Assembly (NCBI RefSeq): GCF_008370325.1
Contig: NZ_VNIP01000010.1
Coordinates: 124,001-188,000, forward strand
Direction of reading: 5' to 3'
DNA length: 64,000 bases
Origin: Martinezella tropici
Lineage (GTDB): Bacteria; Pseudomonadota; Alphaproteobacteria; Rhizobiales; Rhizobiaceae
Shown: positions 53,901-63,179 of the stretch, piece after piece
How positions within the stretch are numbered: the first letter of the stretch is position 1
How the letters are laid out: each line of letters starts with the position of its first letter
Program-made: the position numbers and the translations under genes
Notes under the pieces: generated by a model
Databases searched by the model: none
Told to the model about the DNA's origin: nothing
What the model saw: only the letters and a program-made list of their open reading frames with translations

Positions 53901-56900
53901 ACCGCGCCGAAGCGATCACCAACGCCTTCACCGGCAATCATGCCGCTCTGGCCGACGCTTTGGACGAAAAGGCGATGGCTCTCGCCATTTCCCTCTCCGA
54001 TACGCAGTCTCGGCTTGAGGATGCCGTATCGAGCCGGCTGGACGCCCTTTCCGAAACCGTTGCCGGAACGCATGACAAGATCGTCAATAGCCTTGACGAC
54101 AAGACAATGTCCCTGGCAATCGCCTTGTCGGAAAACCACGCGAAACTCGAGGAAACCCTGGAGAACAGCGCCAAAGCCATTGCCCACACCGTTACCAGCG
54201 GCCACGAAGCATTGACCAATACGCTCGATGACAAGAGCATGGCCTTTGCAATCTCGCTCGCCGAAAACCAGAACCGTTTCGAAAGCACCCTGGAAGAGCG
54301 CGCCAATGCCCTGCTCGATAGCGTCTCCGGTGCTGAAGCGCGGGTTGCCGGTGCCTTCGGCGATAAGGCGGACGCAATCCGTGCGGCCTACAGCGAAAAT
54401 CAGGATCGCCTTGATCGCTCACTCGCGGTCCATACAGAATCCCTATCCGGCTTGCTCGGCAGCAGCAGCGATCGTATCGAAACCGTTCTGGGCGCCACGA
54501 CGCGCCAGCTCGAAAATACGCTCGGTGTCGGTCTGTCGCAGATGGACGAGAACCTCGCTTCCGCCTACGAGCGCATGCGCTCGACGCTGGAAGATCGCAG
54601 CAATGCGATCAGCGTGGCTCTGCGGGACGCCCATGAGCAGATCGACAACACGCTTATGGAGCAGACGACAGCCATCGGCACCTCCATTGCCACCAGCGCC
54701 AGCATGCTCGAAATGTCGCTGGAGGACCGCGAGGCATCGCTGCGTCAGACCATCGATGCCAGCGCAAGGACATTGGAAGAGCGCCTGAGCAGCGGCGCGG
54801 GCGATGTTGCCGGCCGCATCCAGCAGGCCGCCGGCGATATCCAGCGTTCGGCCGAAACCTTCTCGTCCAACCTCAACCAGACGATCGAGGGCATGACCGG
54901 CCGCTTTGCCGAGACCGGTTCGCGCGTCGAAGCCAGCCTCTCGGCTCTTGAAAACCGCATCCACGAAGGCGTCACAGGCGTCACCGCCCAGGTCGACGCG
55001 GCCGGCAACCGTCTCTCCGATACGCTGGCGAGCGGCGCTGCCCAGATCGACAACAGCGGCAGCCAGGCCGCCGCCCGCATCGAAGAGCGTCTGTCGACCA
55101 TGGATCGCGCGCTCAATGTCGGCCTTGAAGCCGTCAACCGCACGATCGAGGGCAAGGCCGCCAATCTCGCGACGACGCTGCGCACGGCCGTTGCCGATGC
55201 AGCACAGGGCATGGATACGGAAGCGACGCGTACGGCGGAACTGCTTGCCAATACCGGCCAGCAGTTTGCGGATAACCTCGGCAACCACAGCGATGCGTTC
55301 GCACGCGCCATGACCGAGCGCTCCAACGATCTCGTCAATCGCGTCTCGGAAACGCAGAACCGGTTGGCAAGCCAGGCTGCGGCCGTCGCCCAGACCTTCT
55401 CGGAAGCGGGCAACGCAATCGTCAACAAGGTTGCCGAAGCCGAAGGCCTCGTCAGCAACCAGGTCAACACGATCTCGCAGGCCCTGTCTTCAGCAGAACA
55501 GTCGCTGGAAGCGCGTGGCGCGGCCATCCGCAATACGCTAACCGATGGCAGCGAGCAGATCGCCTCCACCATGGCTCAGGTCGGGCGCGCGCTGGACGAG
55601 CGCAGCACCGCCATCCGCGCCTCCCTGGAAGAGCGTGCCCGCGAGATCGACGCAACCCTTACCGGCGTCGACAACGCGCTGGAAGCACGCGGCGCATCCA
55701 TCCGCACCGCGCTTGACGAGCGCACCCGCGAGCTCAATTCGATGCTGGCTGGCCGCTTCACGGAGCTCTCCCGCCTCATCGACGAAAAGGCCCGTCCGAT
55801 CGTCGATCGCTACGCGGCAACCGGCCAGGAAGCGGCAGCCCTCATCTCGGCGGCAGCCCAGGAAAGCACGGAGCGCCTGCGCGCCGAAAACGCCGCCCTG
55901 ATCAACGCAATCGCATCGCGCACGGAACATGCGGTCAATACGGTCAGCGCACTCGAGAACAACCTGCTTGCAAGCGTCAACGGCATCATCGCCCGCCTCG
56001 CCGAGAACAACTCCGCGATCGCCGGCCTGCTGACCAATGCCGCCACCGAGTTCGCAACCGTTGACGATCGTCTCAGCGCGACGTCGACGCGCTTCGCCGA
56101 ATCCGCGGCGAAGGCCGGCGAGATGGTTTCAGCCTCCAGCCGGCTTCTCGAAGGCAAGGTCGACAAACTGTCTGAAATCACCGGCCAGACGCTGTCGCAG
56201 GTCGGCAACATCGTCGGCCGCTTCGACGATCACTCCAAGGTTCTGACGCAGGCTTCCCAGCTTCTCGGCGCGGCACAGTCGAACCTCGTGTCGACGCTGG
56301 AAGAGCGTGAGACAGCACTGCAGAACCTCGCCGTCGGCCTCGTTCAGCGTTCAGAAGAGATCGAGAACACCATGCGCGCCCTCGGCACGATGGTGGAAAC
56401 CGCCTTCGACCGTGCCGAGCAGCGCTCCAATCAGGTCACCGGCAATCTGCGCCAGAGCGTCCAGTCGTCCTTCGCAGACATCGGGCGCGTCCTCTCCGAA
56501 ACGGAGAAGCGCGCCGAGGACGCCGCGGAAAACATGCGCGGCGCATTGCACAAGGCCGGCGAGGAAGCGAGCCAGGCTGTCGAAAGCACCTTCGCCAGTG
56601 CCGAGCGCCGCTCTAGCGAACTGACAAACCGCCTGCGCGGCGGCCTCACGGCTTCGCTGTCCGAGGTCGAGCAGATGCTTGCCGACGCAGGCAAGACATC
56701 CGATACGGCCGCACAGCAGCTGCGCGAGACGCTGCGTGTCGCCGTCGATGACGCTATCGGCCGCTTCGCCGGTGCGACGGATGAGATCCGCCGCTCGGCC
56801 GGCGATATTCGCCGCGAACTCGACCTCACCCGCAGCGAATTGAAGCGCGGCGCCTTCGACCTTCCGGAAGAAGCGAAAGAAAGCGCTGCTGCCATGCGCC

Positions 56901-57706
56901 GCGCCGTCGCCGAACAGATCAAGGCGCTGCAGGATATCTCGCAGATCGTCGGCCGCTCGACTCAGCAGCTGGAGATTTCCGAACCTTCGGCCCGCGCTCT
57001 GGCAGACGCACAGCCGGCCCAACGCCCACGGCCAGCAGCTCCTGCCCCGGCTCCGGCAGCCGCCGCTCCGCGGCCGCAACAGCCCGCTCCGCAGCAACCT
57101 GCTCCCCAGCAGCCGGTGCCGCAGCAGCCTTCGATCGAGTCCCTGGGTCTGCGCGGCTCCATTCCCGCAGAACGTCCGGTGGCTCAGCCGCAGCGCCCAG
57201 TCGAAACGTCGGCTCCTGCCCGCCAGGAAGCAGCCGGTGGCGGCTGGATCAGCGACCTGCTGCGTGGCGCCTCGCGTGACGAAAACGCCGGCCTGCAGCC
57301 AGCACGGCAGGCGACATCGAAAGCACCGGCCGAACCGGCACCCACCGCACGCAACCCGCGCCATGTCGTGGAATCGCTGAACTCGCTCTCGGTCGATATC
57401 GCCCGCGCCATCGATCACGATGCGTCGGTCGACCTGTGGCGCCGTTACCAGCGCGGCGAACGCGATGTGTTCACCCGCCGCCTCTACACGCTCAAGGGCC
57501 AGCAGACCTTTGACGAAATCAAGCGCAAATATGACCGCGAACCCGAATTCCGCACGGCCGTCGACCGCTACATCGCCGATTTCGAAAAGCTGCTCGCCGA
57601 TGTCCAGCGTACGGACCGCGATCGCACCGTCACGCAATCCTATCTCACTTCCGATACCGGCAAGGTCTACACGATGCTGGCCCACGCAGCCGGCCGCCTG
57701 AGCTGA
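50945..57706 (+). CDS. gpr: Growth pole ring protein GPR / RgsE (giant membrane-anchored coiled-coil protein)
   Basis: 2253 residues. N-terminal 115 residues are soluble; two transmembrane helices follow near 119-141 and 154-177. Residues about 180-1960 form an almost unbroken coiled coil of apolipoprotein-like 11-residue periodicity, with 13 tandem units of 44 or 33 residues at 665-1181. A Pro/Gln/Ala-rich linker follows (about 2019-2130), then a conserved C-terminal domain (NPRHVVESLNSLSVDIARAI to LAHAAGRLS). Length and layout match Agrobacterium GPR (about 2115 residues) and Sinorhizobium RgsE, which form a ring at the growing pole and are needed for polar growth and rod shape. A CtrA box lies upstream and a terminator follows. 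Confidence 0.88.
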   Translation: MANKKYIESVEDKAFQALDEALQIDFSDENLESRSAPTPDVPEQKVSEPPKQPIKQSRDDAARNTGGMRSTAAPAATPRSAEAPRNPNLAAANDGNRASSASILKALDSGSQSRAVRNATIFSLFWIIGGAGLAFLLYGTQIRNIHSFADLAALPGVIACIVGIIVPVLLFYAFGMMISRAHDMRNAARSMAEVALRLVEPETVASERIMTVGQAVRREVSAMNEGIERTIARATELETLVHSEVNALERSYADNELRVRGLVHELGTERDAIINHAERIRSSIVGVHDQIKEDLSLATEEIAVRLSTSGEAFASMIDTRAAVLMEKSDSAVEALGTLLAAKTDSLLQNLNASGLALSHEFDTRLESLSSTLSERGKELLGHFETRASTLDANTEKLNSALNERARQLNETLVARTKEISESLTGGERSITGTLDNVLSRLNTALDEKGASFRQSLQSTADDAIMDIDLRSGFFDERFQSTIAQLSTAFDERVSEFTSAFDKRAGSLDSKLSESLARINQSLGSNSDALEGILTSSIERLGSHLTDQSFALATTLATGQEVLESAIGSRAGEITSALQNATSGISSALASGTSELNTTLASHAGAFTSAVQGVTRDVSTALQSGTEELTTAFAGRASEINNTLSSRTSEITQALGSAHERIDAVMAARSSALFGALTDNQSRFEQTLAERSQAITNAVSGSHEHLTAALDERTSMLAISLAENQLRLENTLASRADAITSAVADTHGKLAETLDDKTMALAIALSEGQSRLEDTVSGHADHVAGTMDAKTKELARALAEGQARLESTVSGHAESVTNALDDRTMALAIALSESQARLEETVSGHAERVADTLDGKTGALAAALTSGQSRLEATLANRAEEIIKAFAGNHASLVDALDDRAMALAIALSESQARLEGAISGHADQVTTTLDDKTMALAIALSEGQARLEDTVAGHAERVANTMDGRTKALSDALTSGQSRLEATLANRAEAITNAFTGNHAALADALDEKAMALAISLSDTQSRLEDAVSSRLDALSETVAGTHDKIVNSLDDKTMSLAIALSENHAKLEETLENSAKAIAHTVTSGHEALTNTLDDKSMAFAISLAENQNRFESTLEERANALLDSVSGAEARVAGAFGDKADAIRAAYSENQDRLDRSLAVHTESLSGLLGSSSDRIETVLGATTRQLENTLGVGLSQMDENLASAYERMRSTLEDRSNAISVALRDAHEQIDNTLMEQTTAIGTSIATSASMLEMSLEDREASLRQTIDASARTLEERLSSGAGDVAGRIQQAAGDIQRSAETFSSNLNQTIEGMTGRFAETGSRVEASLSALENRIHEGVTGVTAQVDAAGNRLSDTLASGAAQIDNSGSQAAARIEERLSTMDRALNVGLEAVNRTIEGKAANLATTLRTAVADAAQGMDTEATRTAELLANTGQQFADNLGNHSDAFARAMTERSNDLVNRVSETQNRLASQAAAVAQTFSEAGNAIVNKVAEAEGLVSNQVNTISQALSSAEQSLEARGAAIRNTLTDGSEQIASTMAQVGRALDERSTAIRASLEERAREIDATLTGVDNALEARGASIRTALDERTRELNSMLAGRFTELSRLIDEKARPIVDRYAATGQEAAALISAAAQESTERLRAENAALINAIASRTEHAVNTVSALENNLLASVNGIIARLAENNSAIAGLLTNAATEFATVDDRLSATSTRFAESAAKAGEMVSASSRLLEGKVDKLSEITGQTLSQVGNIVGRFDDHSKVLTQASQLLGAAQSNLVSTLEERETALQNLAVGLVQRSEEIENTMRALGTMVETAFDRAEQRSNQVTGNLRQSVQSSFADIGRVLSETEKRAEDAAENMRGALHKAGEEASQAVESTFASAERRSSELTNRLRGGLTASLSEVEQMLADAGKTSDTAAQQLRETLRVAVDDAIGRFAGATDEIRRSAGDIRRELDLTRSELKRGAFDLPEEAKESAAAMRRAVAEQIKALQDISQIVGRSTQQLEISEPSARALADAQPAQRPRPAAPAPAPAAAAPRPQQPAPQQPAPQQPVPQQPSIESLGLRGSIPAERPVAQPQRPVETSAPARQEAAGGGWISDLLRGASRDENAGLQPARQATSKAPAEPAPTARNPRHVVESLNSLSVDIARAIDHDASVDLWRRYQRGERDVFTRRLYTLKGQQTFDEIKRKYDREPEFRTAVDRYIADFEKLLADVQRTDRDRTVTQSYLTSDTGKVYTMLAHAAGRLS
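52937..54487 (+). repeat. gpr: Thirteen tandem coding repeats of 132 or 99 bases within gpr/rgsE
   Basis: Units begin with a LDDKTMALAIALSE-type sequence. Their residue lengths in order are 44, 44, 33, 33, 33, 44, 33, 33, 44, 44, 44, 44, 44, which sum to 517 with no gaps. The short units lack exactly 11 residues at their C-terminal end. DNA similarity is highest in 53201-53950, where 20-base blocks recur nearly unchanged, so the array can probably expand or contract by recombination. Confidence 0.9.
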
Positions 57707-57726
57707 GATAGACAAGACGAATGCTC

Positions 57727-57755
57727 AATCCCCGGCTACACGCCGGGGATTTTGA
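57727..57755 (+). terminator. Rho-independent terminator of gpr/rgsE
   Basis: AATCCCCGGC (57727-57736) pairs with GCCGGGGATT (57742-57751) around TACAC, followed by TTGATT. It starts 20 bases past the stop. Confidence 0.85.
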
Positions 57756-57788
57756 TTCAGGACATTGCTTACGTTTGGCGGCATTAGA

Positions 57789-57813
57789 AAGGGCGGTCCC
57801 GAGGGCCGCCCTT
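57789..57813 (-). terminator. Probable terminator of the RcnB-like gene
   Basis: AAGGGCGG (57789-57796) pairs with CCGCCCTT (57806-57813). On the minus strand a short U-containing run follows, 29 bases past the RcnB-like stop at 57842. Confidence 0.5.
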
Positions 57814-57841
57814 GCTTAATTTGGCGATGATTGCGGCCCAA

Positions 57842-58168
57842 CTACCGAACTTCATGCACCTTCGAGATCAAACCGCTGGTAATGCCGACCAGCAGGAAGT
57901 TGCTCTTGAGGCGAACCCAGTGATAGCCGCGCGGAGGCACAGACAGCTGGTAGGCGCGATAGTCGATTTCCGTGGCGCGGCGGCGGTCGGAGGCCGACAG
58001 GCGGCGCCCCTTGACCCATCCGCCCTTGCGGATAACGACCTTCTTCTTCACCGCCTCTTTTTGAACAACGGCCTGCTTGCCGGCGGGAGCCGGCTTGACC
58101 TGCGCTGTCGCAGCCAGCGGCATCCCGAGAATGGATGCAGCAAGAAGGACAGTGAAGATTTTTCTCAT
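57842..58168 (-). CDS. RcnB-like periplasmic protein
   Basis: 108 residues. The signal peptide MRKIFTVLLAASILGMPLAA is cut near ATAQV. A Lys/Ala-rich linker follows, then the RcnB-type core Y-x-L-x-PPRGYHWVRLKSN with LLVGITSGLI. In E. coli RcnB modulates periplasmic nickel/cobalt; in rhizobia this family is large and mostly uncharacterised. ATG 58168 has GAGGAAA eight bases upstream; ATG 58183 is an alternative. Confidence 0.8.
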   Translation of the reverse strand: MRKIFTVLLAASILGMPLAATAQVKPAPAGKQAVVQKEAVKKKVVIRKGGWVKGRRLSASDRRRATEIDYRAYQLSVPPRGYHWVRLKSNFLLVGITSGLISKVHEVR

Positions 58169-58287
58169 TGGTTGTTTCCTCATTTCAGAATCTGCACGCG
58201 AACTTATCGTGACAGACATGAAACGAGTCTGACAGTCGAATTACAATTCGGTAATGGGCAAGATTAGACCGCAAACCATCGCCGAAC

Positions 58288-59898
58288 TTACAATTCATCG
58301 TAGTTGAACCAGTCGAAATCCGCCGGTTTCGCCCGACCCGACGTGTCGAAGGCAAACATGCCGGCAAAAGCGCCGGTGAAGGAGCCATGCTCGCCGCGCC
58401 CACCCTCATCCGAGATGACACCAGCGTCGAGTACAGGCCCGATGGCCTGCCATGCTCCCATGCCTTCCGCCTGCCAGAAGAACTGCAGGTCGTTGCCGCG
58501 CACCTCCATGGCAAGCTGGATCCTCCCATCGGGCACGGCAACCCCGCCCTCGATCGGAAAACTCAGGCGACCGTTCGGATAGTCGCCCGGGCAGGTCATG
58601 ATGGTGACGCAGCGGCCGAGCTTCTCGTGCGAGGTCACGGCTATGGCATGCAGCTTGAAGCGATTGTAGTAATGCGTCAGGCCAGCAACTTGCTGATAGG
58701 TGTCGGGCTCGAAATCGACGACGGTTTCAGCGCGGAAGCTGTGATGCTCCTGACGGCGGGCGACGAGCGATTGCTCGAACCAGGAACCAATGCTCTCGCG
58801 GGCGATAAGCCGCAAATGGCCGGGACGTTCGGTCAGGCTGAAGATGCGTTCTGGCTGCGGCGTGCGCAGCCATTGAAAATCTATCGGCAATTCGCGCTCA
58901 TCAAAATTATAGCCGCTGCGGCGCGGCTTTTCGATGCGCTGGGCACCATTCAGGCCAGCCACCTCGACAGCGGGAACGCTGGTGCCGTTTTCGAGATAGA
59001 GCCAGCCATCCAATTTCCACACACATTTCTGCAGAGCCGTCTCACGGCCGAGCGTGCAGCGACGATGCGGCGGCAGAGGCCGCCCGCAGAGATGCGTATG
59101 ATAGAACTGCCCGTCATGCGTCTCGACATATTGTCCGTGGCCGGCGCGCTGCAATGCCGCTTCCGGATGATCCTTCGACGTGATCAGGTACTTGTTCGGA
59201 TGCAGTTCGTACGGCCCGGCAATGTCGCGGGATCGGGCCATGGTCACGGCATGGTCATAGCCGGTGCCGCCTTCGGCCGTGGTCAGATAGTACCAGCCGT
59301 TGCGCTTGAAGAGATGCGGCCCTTCGACCAGCCCCAGTTCCGTGCCGGCGAAGATGTTCCTGATCGGCCCTTTCAACGATTTCGTCGCCTGATCCCATTC
59401 CTGCAGCAGGATGCCGTCGAAGGCCGGCGTCTTCGGCGAGCCGCCATAGCTTTCGGTACGGTGGTTCCATTGCATGTTGACGAACCACTTGCGTCCGTCT
59501 TCGTCATGAAACAGCGAGGGATCGAAACCGGATGAGTTGACATAGGCTGGCTCGGACCAATCGCCCTCCATGGTCGGCGAGGTTACGATGTAATTATGGG
59601 CATCCTTGAAGTTGCCGTCATAGCGCTTGACGTCGGTATAGACGAGCCAGAACAGGCCATCGGCATAAGAGAGGCAAGGCGCCCAGATGCCGCAGCTGTC
59701 GGCCTCGCCACGCATGTCGAGCTGTGATGCACGCTCCAGCGGCCGCCGGACGAGCGTCCAGTTCACGAGATCGCGCGAATGATGGATCTGTACGCCCGGA
59801 TACCATTCGAATGTCGAGGTTGCGATATAATAGTCCTCGCCGACACGGCATATGGACGGGTCGGGATTGAAGCCCGGCAGGATCGGATTGCGGATCAT
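58288..59898 (-). CDS. GH43 beta-xylosidase / alpha-L-arabinofuranosidase
   Basis: 536 residues. The five-bladed propeller shows the catalytic base Asp in GFNPDPSICRVGEDYYIATS, the pKa-modulating Asp in SSGFDPSLFHDEDG and the general acid Glu in GLVEGPHLFKRNGWYYL. A C-terminal beta-sandwich (from about 330) completes the xylosidase subfamily (GH43_11 type). No signal peptide, so it works on imported xylo-oligosaccharides. ATG 59898 follows GGAGGAGAG. It lies downstream of the aldo/keto reductase gene, with a terminator between. Confidence 0.9.
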   Translation of the reverse strand: MIRNPILPGFNPDPSICRVGEDYYIATSTFEWYPGVQIHHSRDLVNWTLVRRPLERASQLDMRGEADSCGIWAPCLSYADGLFWLVYTDVKRYDGNFKDAHNYIVTSPTMEGDWSEPAYVNSSGFDPSLFHDEDGRKWFVNMQWNHRTESYGGSPKTPAFDGILLQEWDQATKSLKGPIRNIFAGTELGLVEGPHLFKRNGWYYLTTAEGGTGYDHAVTMARSRDIAGPYELHPNKYLITSKDHPEAALQRAGHGQYVETHDGQFYHTHLCGRPLPPHRRCTLGRETALQKCVWKLDGWLYLENGTSVPAVEVAGLNGAQRIEKPRRSGYNFDERELPIDFQWLRTPQPERIFSLTERPGHLRLIARESIGSWFEQSLVARRQEHHSFRAETVVDFEPDTYQQVAGLTHYYNRFKLHAIAVTSHEKLGRCVTIMTCPGDYPNGRLSFPIEGGVAVPDGRIQLAMEVRGNDLQFFWQAEGMGAWQAIGPVLDAGVISDEGGRGEHGSFTGAFAGMFAFDTSGRAKPADFDWFNYDEL

Positions 59899-59952
59899 GA
59901 AACTCTCTCCTCCAGAGACCACGACATGCGGCGATGTGCGGTCATACAAAGT

Positions 59953-59983
59953 AAGACGCCCGGAACTAGGTCCCGGGCGTCTT
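59953..59983 (-). terminator. Terminator of the aldo/keto reductase gene
   Basis: AAGACGCCCGG (59953-59963) pairs with CCGGGCGTCTT (59973-59983), 11 bp, eight bases past the aldo/keto reductase stop. It separates that gene from the GH43 gene on the same strand. Confidence 0.8.
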
Positions 59984-59990
59984 ATGATGA

Positions 59991-61022
<1,032 letters not shown>

Positions 61023-61047
61023 GATGGAATTCCTTCGAGATGAAAAA

Positions 61048-61072
61048 GCGCGCGGATTGTTTACCCGCGCGC
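61048..61072 (-). terminator. Hairpin with U-run in the leader of the aldo/keto reductase gene
   Basis: GCGCGCGG (61048-61055) pairs with CCGCGCGC (61065-61072). On the minus strand TTTTT follows (complement of A-run 61043-61047). It would end the Gfo/Idh transcript but sits only 26 bases ahead of the next start codon, where it would also control read-through. Confidence 0.75.
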
Positions 61073-61080
61073 AAACTAGA

Positions 61081-61179
61081 GCAATTCCAGGAAAAGTGTA
61101 TAGCGGTTTTCCGCCCGGAATTGCGTAAGAACAAGAAGACGGAGCGTTTTCGCGATTCGAAGAAAAGCGAAAATGCTCC
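61081..61179. repeat. REP-like palindromic repeat pair
   Basis: Unit 1: GCAATTCC (61081-61088) pairs with GGAATTGC (61117-61124), and inside it GGAAAA pairs with TTTTCC (61090-61095 with 61107-61112). Unit 2: GGAGC (61141-61145) with GCTCC (61175-61179) and TTTTCGC (61147-61153) with GCGAAAA (61167-61173). I recognise the unit-1 pattern as a common intergenic repeat in Rhizobium and Agrobacterium genomes. Confidence 0.75.
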
Positions 61180-61193
61180 AGTTTTTCCAGCGC

Positions 61194-62327
61194 TTACTTC
61201 AAGAGCGCCTGCGCCTCTTCGATGCCGAGTGCCGCCGGCTGGGTGCAGGTCGTGGTCAGGTCGATGAAACGACCTTCCTCGCCCGACTTCAAGATTGAGG
61301 TCATGACGTCGACGCCATGCAGCGTCCGGTCCAGCGAGCAACGGGCATCCCGTCCGTCGATCAGCGAAGCAGCAAGGTCGGCAAGGCCAGCTGTGCGATA
61401 ATTGGCGCGCGAACCGCTCGGGCTTTCCTGGTTGACGATGCCGAAAGGATGCGCCCAGTTTTCCAGCGGCTTGATGTCTTTGTCGCGGCCGCTTGCCTCG
61501 ACGGTGCCGCCGAAGAAGTTCGGGTCGGGCACGTAGAGCGAGCCCTCGGTGCCGTAGAGCTCCATATTGGCATGGCGGTGCGACCAGACATCCCAGCTCG
61601 CCGTCAGCGTGATCCTTGCGCCGCTGACGAATTCGAGCAGAGCCTGGATCGTCGTCGGCGTCTTCACGGGGATAATGTCACCATTGCGCGGCTGGCTGGT
61701 GATGGTGCGGGTCGGCGACGCCATGGACGTCATCGCACCCACACGCTTCACCGGGCCGATCAGGTTGATCAGGTTGGCCACGTAATAGGGGCCGAGATCG
61801 AGGATCGGGCCGCCGCCGGGCAGGAAGAAGAAGTCCGGGTTCGGATGCCACATTTCCATGCCTGGGCTCATCACATGGCAAGAGCCAGAGGTGACGCGTC
61901 CGATACCGCCGTCATCGATGAACTTGCGGGCGAGCTGATGGGCGCCGCCGAGGAAGGTATCGGGAGCGCAGCCGACGGCGAGCCCCTTTTCCTTGGCGAT
62001 GCGGCGCAGTTCCTCGCCCTGCTCCAGCGTCAGCACCAGCGGCTTTTCGGAGTAGACGTGCTTGCCGGCTTCGAGAATGCGCTTGGAAACCGGGAAATGC
62101 GCATCCGGAATGGTCAGGTTGACGATGACGTCAAGCTCGTCATTGGCGAGCAACTCGTCGATGGTCTGGGCCTTGACCTTGTATTCCTCGGCGCGCGCAC
62201 GCGCCGCTTCCATGTTGATATCCGCGCAGGCCAGCACCTTCAGCCCCTTGAAGAGCGGCGAGAGCGAGAAGTAGGTGGTTGAGATATTGCCGCATCCGAT
62301 GATGCCGACGCCAAGTTCCTTAGCCAT
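61194..62327 (-). CDS. Gfo/Idh/MocA family oxidoreductase
   Basis: 377 residues. The Rossmann NAD(P) motif is GVGIIGCGNISTTYFS, followed by the conserved sugar-site Lys in HVYSEKPLVLTLEQGEEL (EKP). The C-terminal alpha/beta domain has GGPILDLGPYYVANLINLIG with the active-site Asp and the His/Tyr region. It oxidises or reduces a sugar, polyol or sugar lactone; the substrate is not clear. It starts 11 bases after the epimerase stop (62339), so the pair is co-transcribed. Confidence 0.9.
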   Translation of the reverse strand: MAKELGVGIIGCGNISTTYFSLSPLFKGLKVLACADINMEAARARAEEYKVKAQTIDELLANDELDVIVNLTIPDAHFPVSKRILEAGKHVYSEKPLVLTLEQGEELRRIAKEKGLAVGCAPDTFLGGAHQLARKFIDDGGIGRVTSGSCHVMSPGMEMWHPNPDFFFLPGGGPILDLGPYYVANLINLIGPVKRVGAMTSMASPTRTITSQPRNGDIIPVKTPTTIQALLEFVSGARITLTASWDVWSHRHANMELYGTEGSLYVPDPNFFGGTVEASGRDKDIKPLENWAHPFGIVNQESPSGSRANYRTAGLADLAASLIDGRDARCSLDRTLHGVDVMTSILKSGEEGRFIDLTTTCTQPAALGIEEAQALLK

Positions 62328-62338
62328 GTGGAAGTGCC

Positions 62339-63100
62339 TCAAAAGCTCTTGAAGGATGCGATGGAGCGCGTGATCAGGCGATCGACATCGCTCGGATTGT
62401 CATGTTCGACGACGAAGTGCTTGGTCTTGGTGCCGGCCAGCGCCTTGAGCAGCTTTGCCCACGGAACGGTACCGTGCCCGACATCCGCCCAGCCGTCTTC
62501 ATTCTTGTTCTCGCCCGCCGGCGCAATGTCCTTGACGTGAACGGCGGTGATGCGCGGACCCAGCTTTTCGATCCAGGCAAAGGGATCGCCGCCGCCGCGG
62601 ATGACCCAGGCAATATCGGCTTCCCAGGAAATATCCGGAGCGCCTTCGAAGATCTGCTCGATCGGCAGCGAGCCGTCGGCCTGCTTGACGAATTCGAAGT
62701 CATGGTTGTGCCAGCCGAATTCGAAGCCCGCATCCTTGTAGGGCTTGCTCATTTCATGCAGGCGTTTGCCGAATGCGCGCCAGCCGGCGGCATCGCTCGG
62801 GCGCTGGTCGGCGCCGATATGCGGCGCATAGATCGAATCCATGCCGAGCGTCTTGGCGATGGTGAGCGATTTCTGCACTTCGCCGTCGAGGAAGTCCGGG
62901 CTGAAATGGCCGCTCGCCATCCGCAGGCCGTTCTTGTCGAGTTCGGCGCGCAGGTTCTTGAGGCCGGTCTCATCAAGATCGGCATAGATACCGCCGAAGC
63001 CTTCGACTTCGGCATAGCCGGCCTTGCCGAGCTTTACGAAGATCTCCGAATAAGGCTGGAAATTGCGGGCGCTGTAGAGCTGAAATCCAAGTTTCGTCAT
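62339..63100 (-). CDS. Sugar phosphate isomerase/epimerase, xylose isomerase-like TIM barrel
   Basis: 253 residues. AP endonuclease 2-type barrel, LGFQLYSARNFQPYSEIFVK, then FEFGWHNHDFEFVKQADGSL and the metal ligands in SWEADIAWVIRGG, ITAVHVKDIAP and HGTVPW. It converts a keto- or aldo-sugar. ATG 63100 (MTKLGFQLYSARN) follows GGAGG; upstream frame is not protein-like. Directly upstream of and coupled to the Gfo/Idh dehydrogenase, a common pairing in sugar-acid or inositol-like catabolism. Confidence 0.88.
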   Translation of the reverse strand: MTKLGFQLYSARNFQPYSEIFVKLGKAGYAEVEGFGGIYADLDETGLKNLRAELDKNGLRMASGHFSPDFLDGEVQKSLTIAKTLGMDSIYAPHIGADQRPSDAAGWRAFGKRLHEMSKPYKDAGFEFGWHNHDFEFVKQADGSLPIEQIFEGAPDISWEADIAWVIRGGGDPFAWIEKLGPRITAVHVKDIAPAGENKNEDGWADVGHGTVPWAKLLKALAGTKTKHFVVEHDNPSDVDRLITRSIASFKSF

Positions 63101-63179
63101 CAATAGTCCTCCAATGGCCTTCGGGCCGTCCGTCTTGGGGCTTGGGGCCCCGAAAGCGCCGCCACTGCGACGCAATAGT

